A stretch of 59,203 bases of DNA, from positions 1 through 59,203 of the forward strand of contig JAGVLQ010000010.1 of the NCBI GenBank assembly GCA_020054235.1. The letters run 5' to 3'. The DNA comes from Candidatus Babeliales bacterium. Lineage in GTDB: Bacteria; Babelota; Babeliae; Babelales; JACPOV01. Under the pieces are notes generated by a model. The model was not told where the DNA came from. It did no database searches and worked only from the letters and a program-made list of their open reading frames with translations. Below are positions 17,399 through 26,747 of the stretch, in pieces; within the stretch, counting starts at the first letter, position 1; the number at the start of each line of letters is the position of its first letter. Made by a program: the position numbers and the translations under genes.

Positions 17399-18910
17399 TT
17401 ATGCTTCCTCAGGTAAGCCCCATACTTGAATATTACTTAATCCTTGTGCTCCCGGAATAAATAATCTTCCTTTTGAGATTGAAACTTGTGTTTGCAATTG
17501 AGTAACCTCAAGTGGCAATAAAGGATCGCGTGGGAACGTACGCAACAAGTCACCATTCGTACGATCTAACGCATAAACATCACCAAATGAATTACCAAAG
17601 AAAAGAAGTTCCTTCGTAGCAACTATACCAGTAGAAACTCCTGAAACACCATTAAATTGTTTTTGCCAAATTGTCGAACCGTTAGTAGCATTCAAAGCAT
17701 AAACAATAAGGAATGATTTAGCTTGAATAAAATTAGGGTCCCCTGCAAGGAATTGTGAGAACGGCTCAGTTGGAATTGGCTCAGTCAAACCTTCTGCAAC
17801 AATATAAATAATACCGTCTTCATATAATTGTCTTTCTTGACCAGTTAATTGAGATCGGCTCATGTAAGCAGTTTTATGATTACCTTTAACATAACCGTTT
17901 GCTAAATTATCACGTTTCCAAACAATAGCTCCTGTATCACGATTAAATACAGTGTATTGGCTCTTTTTGTCAAAAGCTCCAACGACATCATCGCAACCGA
18001 TTGAAAACAGGTTTGGAGAACCAGCAACTGAAATATCACTCGTTAACGATGTTGCATAACTTTCAAGACGAGTAGATTGATTCCAAATTTGATTAGGGTG
18101 CACCAAGGTGCTCCATACAATTGCACCAGTTCTGTAATCTATCGCCAACATAGATGCAGCATTTGCAGGAACAGGTTCACTACCAGCATTTGCTGAACCA
18201 ACAAAAATTAAACCTCGATCTTCATCAATAGCAGGAGACGTCCAAATACCAGCACCTGAACCTTCATTTGGCTGAGCAATGAAAGTTTGCCAAACTTTAG
18301 CACCGGTTTGTGCATCAATAGCTACAAGACTACCACGAGTATTTTCTGCAGAGTTACCAAAAATAACTTTGTTGTCAACAATAATTGGCGAAGCAAATAC
18401 CGTCGTACCACCTTGTATTGGCGGTAAATTTGGATCCGGTACGTTAAAATCTGAAGTAGTAAAAATTGGAGAACCATCAAAACGAGAAACTGCTCGCACT
18501 TCACCAGTATTTGATAATGCAAAGTAAATCTTGTCGTTATGAACAAGAATAGCCAAAATAGTTCCCGTTAAGAACCCTTGTTTGTATTGCTGTTGCCAAA
18601 TAAGCTGGCCAGTTTTTGCATTACGCGCCGCTAAGATACCTTGACCAAAATCACCATAATATACAATATCATCTTTGATAATTGGATCATGGGTTATACC
18701 AACCAAGTCACCAGGTGTAACCGTAAAAAAACCAGGGCCAGCTTCCCATACTTTTACTAATTGATTGATGGTGTTTTTATTTATTTGATTTCCTTGACGA
18801 TTGACAAAGCTATGCTTACCATCATGACCATGAACTGGCCAATCATGAGGATTAGCTACTACCACTAATGGCAGCAACAATATCGATAATGAAAAAATAG
18901 GCAATTTCAT
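17399..18910 (-). CDS. Exported PQQ-type beta-propeller protein
   Basis: A 503-residue protein with signal peptide (MKLPIFSLSILLLPLVVVANP) and an excellent AAGGAG before the ATG. At least five PQQ-repeat blades can be read: NAKTGQLIWQQQ, DAQTGAKVWQTF, DYRTGAIVWSTL, NRDTGAIVWKRD and NATNGSTIWQKQ. The layout fits quinoprotein alcohol dehydrogenase or polyvinyl-alcohol dehydrogenase-like proteins. BamB, a shorter propeller of the same fold, is less likely. A cytochrome c domain is absent, so whether it binds PQQ and has redox activity is uncertain. Its location is probably periplasmic or at the cell surface. It is monocistronic and downstream of nupC on the same strand. Confidence 0.82.
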   Translation of the reverse strand: MKLPIFSLSILLLPLVVVANPHDWPVHGHDGKHSFVNRQGNQINKNTINQLVKVWEAGPGFFTVTPGDLVGITHDPIIKDDIVYYGDFGQGILAARNAKTGQLIWQQQYKQGFLTGTILAILVHNDKIYFALSNTGEVRAVSRFDGSPIFTTSDFNVPDPNLPPIQGGTTVFASPIIVDNKVIFGNSAENTRGSLVAIDAQTGAKVWQTFIAQPNEGSGAGIWTSPAIDEDRGLIFVGSANAGSEPVPANAASMLAIDYRTGAIVWSTLVHPNQIWNQSTRLESYATSLTSDISVAGSPNLFSIGCDDVVGAFDKKSQYTVFNRDTGAIVWKRDNLANGYVKGNHKTAYMSRSQLTGQERQLYEDGIIYIVAEGLTEPIPTEPFSQFLAGDPNFIQAKSFLIVYALNATNGSTIWQKQFNGVSGVSTGIVATKELLFFGNSFGDVYALDRTNGDLLRTFPRDPLLPLEVTQLQTQVSISKGRLFIPGAQGLSNIQVWGLPEEA

Positions 18911-19053
18911 TTAAACTCCTTCTTGAAAATTTAATGATACAACTCTCACCTTAAAATACGCTTATGTACCCCCTTTCAATTTTTAGAAAAAAAAAAACCA
19001 ATATAAAAATTAATTTACAATTTTTTTTTCTTTTAGAGCAACATTTTCATCAA

Positions 19054-20277
19054 TTAGAGCAATAATCCTACAATCATAGCAGAAAGTAAATTTGAAAGAG
19101 ATCCACCAAGAACCGTCAACAACCCAAATTCGCAGAGCCATTGCCGTTTTTCTGGTACTAATGCACCGATACCACCAATCTGAATACCTATGCAAGAAAA
19201 GTTCGAAAAACCACAGAGCGCATACGTTAAAATTGCAACCGTACGTTCAGAAAGATGCATATCAACCATCTGGGCATAGGCAATCAATTCATTCACAGTC
19301 ACCTTGATCCCTAAAAGTTCTCCAGCTTTTAGTGCTTCTTGTCCAGTAAAGCCAAGTAAATAACCAAATGGAGCAAAAACATAAGAAAATATGACAGATA
19401 AATTAAGGCCAGAATAAAAGACTGAAAGAAGAGAATTTATTAAAGCAAGCAATGATAAAAATGCAATAAGCATCGCCCCAACGTTTAATGCCAAATGCAT
19501 GCCATCAGTGGTACCAGCAGAAATCGCATCGAATACATTTTTTGTTTCTTGTTCTTGTTTAAAGGGCACACCTGCTGCCGTTTGAGATTGCTCGGTTTGT
19601 GGATATAAAATCTTTGCAATTAAAATAGTTCCAGGAATAGCCATTACACTTGCTGAAAGTAAATGGACAGCCGGCACACCCATAGCAGCAAATACTGCTA
19701 AAATTGCGCCACTAATGGTACCCATACCGCTAATCATGACTACGAGCATTTCTGAACGCGTCATACCTTTAAGATAATTTTTAACCAACAAAGGGGCCTC
19801 CGTTTGACCCAAAAAACTGTTAGAAATTGCACACAAGGTTTCGGCACCAGAGGTCCCCAAAAATGGTTGCACCACTAAACTTATTGCATAAACCAATCGT
19901 TGAACAATACCCCAATGAAATAAAAGAGACATCAACGCACCAAAAAAAATTATTATAGGTAATACCTTAATGGCAAAAACAAATCCCCAAGGCTTTGTTG
20001 CATCCGCAAGATTACCAAATAAAAAAGATGCACCGCTATCTGCACATTCATACAACTTACTAACTCCAAGCGCAATTTTGCCTATGATAAATTGACCGAT
20101 AAAAGTTTTGAGTACAATAAACGCAATTGCAAACTGCATAACTAACGCATTAATTATTAAACGAACGTTAATTTCCTTTCGATTATTCGAAAAAAGAACA
20201 GCAATAGCTAAAATAACAACAATGCCTACAATATTGCAATAACGATTATGATCAAGCAAATAAGAAATCGGTGACAT
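19054..20277 (-). CDS. nupC: Concentrative nucleoside transporter (CNT family)
   Basis: Imports nucleosides with a cation gradient, a typical need of host-dependent bacteria. The 407 residues contain about ten hydrophobic segments and the CNT hallmarks GTSGAETLCAISNSFLGQTE and APLLVKNYLKGMTRSE, followed by SGMGTISGAILA, and TDGMHLALNVGAMLIAF in the second half. AAGGA precedes the ATG. No other nucleoside-metabolism gene is adjacent. The exported phosphodiesterase at 21398 and phosphoribosyltransferase at 48564 could in principle release or trap nucleobases and nucleosides, but that link is conjecture. Confidence 0.95.
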   Translation of the reverse strand: MSPISYLLDHNRYCNIVGIVVILAIAVLFSNNRKEINVRLIINALVMQFAIAFIVLKTFIGQFIIGKIALGVSKLYECADSGASFLFGNLADATKPWGFVFAIKVLPIIIFFGALMSLLFHWGIVQRLVYAISLVVQPFLGTSGAETLCAISNSFLGQTEAPLLVKNYLKGMTRSEMLVVMISGMGTISGAILAVFAAMGVPAVHLLSASVMAIPGTILIAKILYPQTEQSQTAAGVPFKQEQETKNVFDAISAGTTDGMHLALNVGAMLIAFLSLLALINSLLSVFYSGLNLSVIFSYVFAPFGYLLGFTGQEALKAGELLGIKVTVNELIAYAQMVDMHLSERTVAILTYALCGFSNFSCIGIQIGGIGALVPEKRQWLCEFGLLTVLGGSLSNLLSAMIVGLLL

Positions 20278-20365
20278 AAAAAATCCTTGTTAATAAAAGT
20301 TTTTTTTGAATTTTGCTGTCACCAGTATACTGGAAAAAAGAATCTTTCCAACTTGTTTGCAATTA

Positions 20366-20400
20366 AATAGGGCGCTATATTTTTTGAATATCGCCCTATT
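20366..20400 (-). terminator. Probable terminator after the outer-membrane barrel gene
   Basis: A nine-base stem, AATAGGGCG at 20366-20374 with CGCCCTATT at 20392-20400, continues into imperfect AT pairs. T-rich sequence follows weakly on the minus strand and more strongly on the plus strand. Confidence 0.6.
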
Positions 20401-20427
20401 ATTTTTATTAACTATACGCAACTGAAA

Positions 20428-21249
20428 CTATTTACAACCACCGAAATAATAACGAAGACCAAGGGTTACAGGAAACGAAAGTACTGTTCCGGATGATTCG
20501 CGAAGCAAATTGGTGAATGCTGGAAATATTGACTGATCTTCTTTAATAAAATTAAAGAGCGGCTTCATAGGGCCTGACGCAACAACTTCCGCATTAAAAA
20601 AAATCGACAATGATTTGGTAACAAGAATATCAAATCCAGCCTGCAATCCACCACTGCAAACATTACGAGATTCAAACCAAATAGTATTTTGCGTAAGCAC
20701 TTGTCCTTGCTGGTTAGTAATACTAAATGGTTTTGCATTTATTTTTCTATAGTTCACTACACCAAATTTCAATCCCAAAAAAAATGAGAGTTTATCACAA
20801 AAAATTCTATTAAAGAAATATCTATTGCCCACATATCCCGCATATGCTAAAAAATTGCTTAATTCAGGAGAAAGTGTACCAAAAACACCAGTAGGAGCTT
20901 GGCCTATAAAAGACAAATTTTTTGCTTTTGCATAACGCGCATTAAATTCACCAAAAAGTTCAACATGATTTGAAAGAGCAAATCCAAAATCAACATCAAT
21001 ATTTGCTGGATAATTATGCCACATATCATTAAATTTAGGATCTTTGACTGATTCAAAAACCAGTGGATTAAAACTACTTACTGCAGCAAATAGGCCACCT
21101 CTATCTGTAATGATTGTCGGTGCTACTCCACCTTTGACCGTAACTGAATAAGGTTGAAATAAAGGGCCACAGCCATCATAATCATGACGAGCTTGTAGAT
21201 AAGAAACAAAAAGAATAGAAATAGTTAATAATAAGAAATTTTTCTTCAT
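20428..21249 (-). CDS. Outer-membrane beta-barrel protein
   Basis: A 273-residue protein with signal peptide (MKKNFLLLTISILFVSYLQA). The mature part alternates polar and hydrophobic residues in short strands (VDVDFG-like blocks such as NIDVDFGFALSNHVELFGEF, KLSFFLGLKFGVV and SIFFNAEVVA) and ends LGLRYYFGGCK, typical of small outer-membrane barrels. Two cysteines sit near the N-terminus and another at the C-terminus. It is divergent from the EEP gene, with about 150 bases between them. Pore, adhesin or structural role cannot be decided. It differs from the other barrels in the window at 40626 and 49668. Confidence 0.7.
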   Translation of the reverse strand: MKKNFLLLTISILFVSYLQARHDYDGCGPLFQPYSVTVKGGVAPTIITDRGGLFAAVSSFNPLVFESVKDPKFNDMWHNYPANIDVDFGFALSNHVELFGEFNARYAKAKNLSFIGQAPTGVFGTLSPELSNFLAYAGYVGNRYFFNRIFCDKLSFFLGLKFGVVNYRKINAKPFSITNQQGQVLTQNTIWFESRNVCSGGLQAGFDILVTKSLSIFFNAEVVASGPMKPLFNFIKEDQSIFPAFTNLLRESSGTVLSFPVTLGLRYYFGGCK

Positions 21250-21330
21250 ACCTTTTCCTAATAAATATGATTTATAGTATTTTTCAATAACTAATCTAAA
21301 AATTTAGGCCACAAAAGTCAAAATTATCTA

Positions 21331-21361
21331 TTGACAAGAACTGTCGTGCTCATGACATAAT
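21331..21361 (+). promoter_or_regulatory. Possible promoter of the EEP phosphodiesterase gene
   Basis: Perfect TTGACA at 21331-21336 and CATAAT at 21356-21361 are spaced by 19 bases, slightly long. The start would fall about 30 bases before the ATG at 21398. Confidence 0.35.
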
Positions 21362-21397
21362 AGTGTTGAAAAAGTTGTTTTTACAAAGAGGTAAGAA

Positions 21398-22285
21398 ATG
21401 AATAGACAAAAAAACTTATTGGTTTTGCTTACTTTCTGGTCTTTATGCTCATTCTGTTATTTTTGTTATGCCGAATCTTTAAAAGTAATGAGCTTTAATT
21501 ACCTAGAGTCGGTTAATATTCCACTAGACCCTGATCCTGCCCAAAAAGAAAAAAATAAAACCAACCCTATACGAAGAGATCTTGCAGTAACTTTAATCAA
21601 AGATTATAGTCCTGATATTTTAGGCTTTCAAGAACCTCATTTGGGTGATTTGGAATTTTTTCAAAGTAAGCTAAAAAACTTTGCATGGATTGGAAAACCA
21701 ATTATACCGTTGTCTAAACAAAATCCATTGAAGGTCGCAGTAACCCTCGGAAAAGCAGGAACCGATTACAATGCAATTTTTTACAATAAAAACAAATTGA
21801 AAATTCTTGATCAGGGCACCTTTTGGCTCAATGAAACTATGAAACCAGGAGAACCCTCAAAATGGGGTGAGCCGAGAAAATATAAACATATTCGTGCTTG
21901 CACATGGGCAAAATTCGAGTTTAAAAATACTAAAAAAAGCTTTTGGGTATTTAATACGCATCTTTCATTGGAACACATCGTTATCAATGAAGAACTAAAA
22001 CTTATCGCAAAAATAATTGAACAAAAAATCGGCAACGATCCAGTATTTTTTATTGGTGATTTGAATATGCAAAGGCCAGAAACTGTTTTTACAAAAGAAA
22101 AAGGATATATTAACAGTTATACCATTGACCCAAAAAATAGACCTTCAATAGATAACATACTCGTAAAAAACATACCAAAAGACTCAATAAAAAATTATGA
22201 GGTAATAGATTATTATCCAAAATACTACCCGAATGGTATTGCACCAAGTGATCATAGTCCAATATATGCTGACGTGTCTCTTTAA
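21398..22285 (+). CDS. Exported endonuclease/exonuclease/phosphatase-family protein
   Basis: A 295-residue EEP-superfamily enzyme with signal peptide ([20 protein letters not shown]... ending YAESLK). The metal-site motifs are intact: MSFNYL near 31, LGFQEPH with Glu79, FNTHLSLEH near 185, GDLNMQRPE near 221 and SDHSPI near 283. The family hydrolyses phosphodiesters in DNA or RNA, phosphoinositides or sphingomyelin. Because this member is exported, candidate substrates are extracellular nucleic acid, as a nutrient, or host membrane lipids, as a virulence factor. GAGG lies upstream of the ATG. Its 3' end overlaps that of prfA by four bases. Confidence 0.9.
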   Translation: MNRQKNLLVLLTFWSLCSFCYFCYAESLKVMSFNYLESVNIPLDPDPAQKEKNKTNPIRRDLAVTLIKDYSPDILGFQEPHLGDLEFFQSKLKNFAWIGKPIIPLSKQNPLKVAVTLGKAGTDYNAIFYNKNKLKILDQGTFWLNETMKPGEPSKWGEPRKYKHIRACTWAKFEFKNTKKSFWVFNTHLSLEHIVINEELKLIAKIIEQKIGNDPVFFIGDLNMQRPETVFTKEKGYINSYTIDPKNRPSIDNILVKNIPKDSIKNYEVIDYYPKYYPNGIAPSDHSPIYADVSL

Positions 22286-23349
22286 ATCGATGCGTGTTTT
22301 CTGCGCTCTTCTTTATCAAATGCCATCAGGGCATCAAGAATTTCTTGTAGGGCTGGCCCTTGCATAATAATATCGAGTTTTTTGAGCGTAAGATCGACTT
22401 GGTGATCAGTAATACGATTTTGTGGATAATTGTAGGTGCGCACCTTTTCTGCGCGCATGCCGGTACCAACCATTTCTTTGCGCTCTTTGGCAAGTTCAGC
22501 TTCATGTTTTTCACGCTCCGCAGCATAGATCCGTGATTGGAGCATTTTCATAGCTTTTGCTTTATTTTTATGCTGAGAACGTTCATCTTGGCAGGCTACT
22601 ACAACACCGGTTGGAATATGGGTAATACGAACGGCAGAATCGGTTTTATTAACATGCTGACCGCCGGCACCACCAGCACGGTAGGTGTCAATACGTAAAT
22701 CGGACGGATTGATTTTTACATCAACTTCTTCAGCCTCAGGCAACACTGCAACTGTAGCAGTTGAAGTATGAACGCGCCCTTGTGTTTCTGTTTTAGGCAC
22801 ACGCTGCACACGATGCACACCAGCTTCACGCTTAAGATGTCCGTAAACTCCTTTGCCTTCTATGTGCAGGGTTACATCGCGAATTCCGCCAAGATCAGTT
22901 TCGGCAATGTCAGCGATCGAAACTTGCCAACCCTTACCTAATGCATAATTGGTATACATTTTCATAAGGTCAGCTGCAAACAATGCTGCTTCTTGGCCAC
23001 CAGCGCCGGCACGAATTTCTAAGAAAACCGAGCGATCATCACGCTCATCAGGTGGATACAGATAATTTTCAAGTTCCTGGTGAGCTTGATTAAGTTGAGC
23101 CTTCAAATCTTCCAGTTCCTCTTGGTAGAGTTCTTTCATGGAGGCATCTTCAAGCGTCTCAAGCTCCTTATGCACTTGCTGAATCTTTTTTTCAAGATCC
23201 TGAATAACCGTATGCTGCCGGAGGAGATCAGCAAGGCGTGATGCCTCTCTTTGCAAAGTTTGACGAGTTTTTGTATCTATAGATGGAGCTGCCAATTGCT
23301 GGCTTACTTCATCATAGCGGGCCTGAAGGCTGGACCAATCGATTGCCAT
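22282..23349 (-). CDS. prfA: Peptide chain release factor 1
   Basis: Terminates translation at UAA and UAG. The 355 residues fit RF1. The catalytic GGQ loop reads [17 protein letters not shown] near residue 230. The anticodon-like element is VPKT (PxT class, as in RF1), not the SPF of RF2. The N-terminal helical domain and the [13 protein letters not shown] stretch are present. It starts three bases after the rpmE stop with no Shine-Dalgarno of its own, so it is probably translated by coupling from rpmE, a widely conserved order. The methylating enzyme PrmC is not adjacent. Confidence 0.97.
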   Translation of the reverse strand: MAIDWSSLQARYDEVSQQLAAPSIDTKTRQTLQREASRLADLLRQHTVIQDLEKKIQQVHKELETLEDASMKELYQEELEDLKAQLNQAHQELENYLYPPDERDDRSVFLEIRAGAGGQEAALFAADLMKMYTNYALGKGWQVSIADIAETDLGGIRDVTLHIEGKGVYGHLKREAGVHRVQRVPKTETQGRVHTSTATVAVLPEAEEVDVKINPSDLRIDTYRAGGAGGQHVNKTDSAVRITHIPTGVVVACQDERSQHKNKAKAMKMLQSRIYAAEREKHEAELAKERKEMVGTGMRAEKVRTYNYPQNRITDHQVDLTLKKLDIIMQGPALQEILDALMAFDKEERRKHASI

Positions 23350-23352
23350 ATA

Positions 23353-23571
23353 CTACTTTTTTGACTTTTTTTCGGTCTTTTTATAACGACTTTCGAATTT
23401 TTCAATGCGACCAGCAGTATCAACAAATTTTTGATCCCCGGTGAAAAATGGATGGCAATGAGAACAAATAGTTGCTTTTAGTTCTGGCTTGGTTGAACTG
23501 GTTGTAAAGGAATAACCACAAGTACACTGAGCGTTAACTTCGTGAACTTCCGGATGTATATCTTTTTTCAT
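23353..23571 (-). CDS. rpmE: Ribosomal protein bL31 (zinc-binding type)
   Basis: A 72-residue large-subunit protein. Cys16, Cys18, Cys36 and Cys39 form the zinc-binding set of the C+ form (QCTCGY and ICSHCHPFF). [16 protein letters not shown] is the family core, and the C-terminus is a lysine-rich tail. TAGGAG precedes the ATG. It heads the rpmE-prfA operon. The duplicate zinc-free paralogue seen in some bacteria is not in the window. Confidence 0.97.
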   Translation of the reverse strand: MKKDIHPEVHEVNAQCTCGYSFTTSSTKPELKATICSHCHPFFTGDQKFVDTAGRIEKFESRYKKTEKKSKK

Positions 23572-23742
23572 AGAGCTCCTAATAGGTCAAATTTAATAAT
23601 GAATGAATATACCTAAGTATTGCCAAAAAACCCCTTTTTGTAAAGAATCGCAACCAGTATCTTAAAGCCAAAGCATAGAAAAAAAAGGGAAAAATAGGTT
23701 ACTTTTCTAATAATCTAAACAATTCTTTGAAAAAGGAATTCT

Positions 23743-24027
23743 ATGAGAATTATTACGCTACCTTTTTTAAGTATAATCACCACTTCTTTGATAAGCATGG
23801 AAGGCAATATTGATCAATTTTTAAAAGCATTAACCTCTATGGAACAATTTTGTGAAAAAATCTACCAAATCAAAAATCAACCTCTTCATACAAAAGAAGA
23901 AGAAATTTTTAAAATGAAAGAAACACTCAAAAAGAACAGTGAAATCCTTGATTCATTTTTGCAAGAACATGAAGACTCTTCTATTTTTAAGTCCTCTGAA
24001 AAGCCTAAAAACGATCTCTTGCAATAA
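23743..24027 (+). CDS. Small exported helical protein, unknown
   Basis: A 94-residue product with AAGGA before the ATG and a short hydrophobic N-terminus (MRIITLPFLSIITTSLISMEG) that looks like a signal peptide. The rest is charged and probably helical or coiled coil (EEEIFKMKETLKKNSEILD). No family is recognised. The LISMEG junction matches a Met-acidic pattern shared by other exported proteins in this window. It is monocistronic and lies upstream of the TrpR-type regulator. Confidence 0.6.
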   Translation: MRIITLPFLSIITTSLISMEGNIDQFLKALTSMEQFCEKIYQIKNQPLHTKEEEIFKMKETLKKNSEILDSFLQEHEDSSIFKSSEKPKNDLLQ

Positions 24028-24102
24028 ATCCAAAATAATTAACCCAAAAAACAGCTCGAGATTACCTCTTTTTAATCACTTAACTTTTTCTAGCACTTAC
24101 CC

Positions 24103-24131
24103 TTGACACAGCCACTTCACTGTGCTATCAT
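24103..24131 (+). promoter_or_regulatory. Sigma-70 promoter of the regulator and amino-acid ABC operon
   Basis: Perfect TTGACA at 24103-24108, 17-base spacer, TATCAT at 24126-24131 with an extended -10 (TGC just before it). This is one of the best promoters in the window. The start lies about 40 bases before the regulator ATG at 24177. Confidence 0.8.
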
Positions 24132-24139
24132 GATAGAAC
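24122..24139. promoter_or_regulatory. Dyad operator overlapping the -10 box
   Basis: The 18 bases GTGCTATCATGATAGAAC are a near-perfect palindrome whose core CTATCATGATAG is perfect. It covers the -10 element. It keeps the CTA...TAG half-site arrangement of the E. coli TrpR operator, with 10 of 18 positions matching. The first gene of the operon encodes a TrpR-family protein, so autoregulation is the simple reading. Confidence 0.65.
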
Positions 24140-24176
24140 AATAGAACGATTTTAACCTTTAAAAAAGAGAAAATTT

Positions 24177-24470
24177 ATGAAAACGGTAAAAAAAACCGAT
24201 GCAATCCAGGAGCTCTTTGAAGTATTAGCAAACATCGAAAACAAAAAGGTTATGGCAAACTTTATGAAAGATCTCTGTACGCCGCAAGAGTTGACTGCAT
24301 TAGCCGAACGCTGGCGCGTGTGCAAGTTGCTTAATGAAGGTACACTTTCTTACCGAGAAATTAGTGAAAAAACCGGCGCAAGTTTGGCCACTATCACGCG
24401 CGTCGCTCGCTTTTTGAAGGACGAACCCCATCATGGCTACCGAACGGTATTGAAACAGTTGGAAAAATAA
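24177..24470 (+). CDS. TrpR/YerC-family transcriptional regulator
   Basis: A 97-residue helix-turn-helix protein of the YerC/YecD branch of the TrpR superfamily. It shows CTPQELTALAERWRVCKLL followed by GTLSYREISEKTGASLATITR, which are the helices framing and forming the HTH (about residues 35-80). TrpR itself binds tryptophan as corepressor; the ligand of YerC-type proteins is not settled. It is first in an operon with a polar amino-acid ABC importer (gap of 26 bases). Its promoter carries a TrpR-like dyad at the -10 box. The likely role is amino-acid-responsive repression of the importer and of itself. Confidence 0.88.
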   Translation: MKTVKKTDAIQELFEVLANIENKKVMANFMKDLCTPQELTALAERWRVCKLLNEGTLSYREISEKTGASLATITRVARFLKDEPHHGYRTVLKQLEK

Positions 24471-24496
24471 TATGAATAAAAAGAAAGAAACTAACC

Positions 24497-25276
24497 ATGA
24501 AATTAAAATTAATACTAATCACACTCCTAATAGCCTTTCTGGGTAGCTATTATGTACTCAAACAAAATTCTGCCCCTGATAATAAAACCCTTGTTGTTGG
24601 AACCGTTGGCGATTACGCACCATGGGTCAGCGTAAATCAACAAGGCGAATATGAAGGATTTGATATCGATGTTATTCGTGCCGTAACACAAACCATGAAT
24701 AAAAAATTGGTTCTCAAAGATCTTGGCTCAATGACTTCATTATTATTGGCTCTCGAGCGCGGCATGATCGATGCCATTATTTGGGGACTTTCAATTACTA
24801 AAGATCGTCAAGCAACCATGGCAATGATTCGCTACCAAGGTGAAACGGTAAAATCTTTTCCTTTACTATTTTGGAAAACAATTCCGGAAGGCATCAAAAG
24901 CATTACCGATATGAAAGGAAAAACAATATGCGTCGAGCCTGCGTCATCACAAGATACAGCGCTCAGCACCTATGATTTTTATGATTTTATCACCAAAAAA
25001 TATACAGAAAAAGTTGATGATGCATTATTGAATATCCAGTACGGCAAAGCGGATGCCGCTTTTGTCGAACCGGCGATTGCCAAGAAATTTAAACAAAAAT
25101 ATCCAGAAATACAAATGCTTAATGTGCCACTCGAGCCACAATTTCAAGTATTTGGCGTTGGTATTTGCATCAAAAAAGATAATCAAGAACTTATCAAAGA
25201 AGTTACCAATGCTGTTGAAACACTTAAAAAGAATGGAACTATAGCAACCTTTGAAAAAAAATGGGATATTGCATGA
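24497..25276 (+). CDS. Polar amino-acid ABC transporter, substrate-binding protein
   Basis: A 259-residue family 3 solute-binding protein, similar to arginine/glutamine binders such as ArtJ. It begins with an uncleaved-looking hydrophobic anchor (MKLKLILITLLIAFLGSYYV) and has no lipobox Cys. Hallmarks are GEYEGFDIDVIRAV, the ERGMIDAIIWGLSITKDR stretch and GKTICVEPASSQDTAL. The stop overlaps the permease ATG (ATGA at 25273-25276). Downstream genes complete the importer. Substrate is a polar or basic amino acid by family, not proven. Confidence 0.92.
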   Translation: MKLKLILITLLIAFLGSYYVLKQNSAPDNKTLVVGTVGDYAPWVSVNQQGEYEGFDIDVIRAVTQTMNKKLVLKDLGSMTSLLLALERGMIDAIIWGLSITKDRQATMAMIRYQGETVKSFPLLFWKTIPEGIKSITDMKGKTICVEPASSQDTALSTYDFYDFITKKYTEKVDDALLNIQYGKADAAFVEPAIAKKFKQKYPEIQMLNVPLEPQFQVFGVGICIKKDNQELIKEVTNAVETLKKNGTIATFEKKWDIA

Positions 25277-25926
25277 AGTTATTCGGCTATATTCCGCTTC
25301 TTGCACAAGGAGTTGGCATAACACTTGCAGCATGGCTATGCGCTGCATTTGTAAGTCTTTGCATCGGTACCATTTTGGGCATTGCAAGCTCGCGTGCATT
25401 GACCAATGCAACTTCGTATCGCCTGATTAAAATGTACACCTTCATTGCAAAAGGAATTCCCGCCTATGTGCAAATTTTAATTGCCTATTTTTTGATTCCA
25501 GCACTCACCGGCATCAACATGCCTGGTTTTGTAGCTGCTTGCAGTGCACTGGCATTTTGCTCAAGTGGTTATGTCACAGAAATTATTCGTGCCGGCATCA
25601 ATGCTGTGCCACAAGGTCAGTGGCTTGCATGCACCGCACTTGGCTATCCTTTGCGTGCAAAATTACAACGCATCATTGTACCACAAGCATTCAAAACAAT
25701 TGCACCAGCACTGTTTGGCGAAGGAGAACAACTACTTAAAAGTACTTCATTATTGGCAACGATCGGCATCGCAGAACTTACGCGCACTGGCATGAATATT
25801 ATTTCCCGTGAACTGAATCCAGTGCCTGTCTATCTTGCTCTTGCCGCAGTGTATTTAGTCTTTTCAGCACTTTTAAATTTTTTACTTATTTATGCTGAAA
25901 AAAGGATTTTGTATGGTCAGCGTTAA
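25273..25926 (+). CDS. Polar amino-acid ABC transporter, permease
   Basis: A 217-residue HisM/GlnP-type inner-membrane permease with about five membrane segments. The coupling (EAA) region reads GQWLACTALGYPLRAKLQR followed by IIVPQAFKTIAP. The start at 25273 gives an ATGA overlap with the binding-protein stop; an in-frame ATG at 25261 is possible but lies deeper inside the upstream gene. Its 3' end overlaps the ATPase gene by 14 bases. One permease gene is present, so it should act as a homodimer. Confidence 0.93.
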   Translation: MKLFGYIPLLAQGVGITLAAWLCAAFVSLCIGTILGIASSRALTNATSYRLIKMYTFIAKGIPAYVQILIAYFLIPALTGINMPGFVAACSALAFCSSGYVTEIIRAGINAVPQGQWLACTALGYPLRAKLQRIIVPQAFKTIAPALFGEGEQLLKSTSLLATIGIAELTRTGMNIISRELNPVPVYLALAAVYLVFSALLNFLLIYAEKRILYGQR

Positions 25927-26611
25927 AAATCTCACGGCCACTCTTGATGGCAAAAAAATTCTTGATGATGTTTCTTGCACGCTCGAGCAAGGGCGCATTA
26001 CAACATTTCTTGGCAAAAGTGGCGCCGGTAAAACAACGTTGCTTAAAGCATTGGCTAATCTTGTGCCAACCTGCAGTGGTTCAATTACAATTAACGGTCA
26101 AAAACTTAATAGTTTAAGCCCTTTACACCGAGCGCAAGAAATTGGTTTTGTGTTCCAAGATTTTAATTTGTTTTCAAACTTAACCGTTTTGCAAAACTGT
26201 ATAGACCCCTTGCTTGTTGCCGGCAAATCAGAACAAGAAGCACGCGCACAAGCATTACAAATGCTGGAACAAGTTGGTATGACCGCATCTCTTGAACAAT
26301 ATCCATCGCAACTTTCAGGAGGCCAACAACAACGCGTGGCCATTGCACGCGCACTCTGCTTGCAACCACGCGTACTGCTCCTTGATGAACCAACCGCATC
26401 ACTGGATCCCGAAAACACAAAAAAGCTTGTAAAAATTTTAAAAAACTTAGCAGCTCAAGGACTCACCATAGGTGTTTCCAGCCAAGATACCAATTTTGTA
26501 AAACTGATTTTCGATCGCATCTACTTCGTTGACCAAGGCAGAATAGTTGAATTTTGTGAGGATCTACAAAAACTTGGTGAAAAAAGTTTGATCAAAAAAT
26601 TTATAAGCTAA
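25913..26611 (+). CDS. Polar amino-acid ABC transporter, ATP-binding protein
   Basis: A 232-residue GlnQ/ArtP-type ATPase that powers uptake. Walker A is GKSGAGKTT at residues 34-42, the signature is LSGGQQQRVAIARAL and Walker B is VLLLDEPTASLDPE; a switch His is not obvious, as the region reads GVSSQDTNF where many members have THD. The start at 25913 has AAGGA six bases upstream. It is the last gene of the regulator-importer operon. The Ser-Gln-Asp in place of the H-loop His would be unusual and could lower ATP turnover. Confidence 0.92.
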   Translation: MVSVKNLTATLDGKKILDDVSCTLEQGRITTFLGKSGAGKTTLLKALANLVPTCSGSITINGQKLNSLSPLHRAQEIGFVFQDFNLFSNLTVLQNCIDPLLVAGKSEQEARAQALQMLEQVGMTASLEQYPSQLSGGQQQRVAIARALCLQPRVLLLDEPTASLDPENTKKLVKILKNLAAQGLTIGVSSQDTNFVKLIFDRIYFVDQGRIVEFCEDLQKLGEKSLIKKFIS

Positions 26612-26672
26612 TACAAAATTTTATAATTGAAAATTGTTTGTTGGTTTAATTGATACACTAAATAATTAAAAA

Positions 26673-26702
26673 TTGTCACTAGTTTACAATGTGCTGTATT
26701 GT
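26673..26702 (+). promoter_or_regulatory. Possible promoter of the first duplicated exported gene
   Basis: TTGTCA at 26673-26678 and TATTGT at 26697-26702 are spaced by 18 bases. The stretch resembles the stronger promoter of the downstream paralogue at 27713, which supports it. Confidence 0.4.
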
Positions 26703-26747
26703 TGCTACAATTACTGCCATGTTTAACCCTTATTTGTAGGAAAATAG

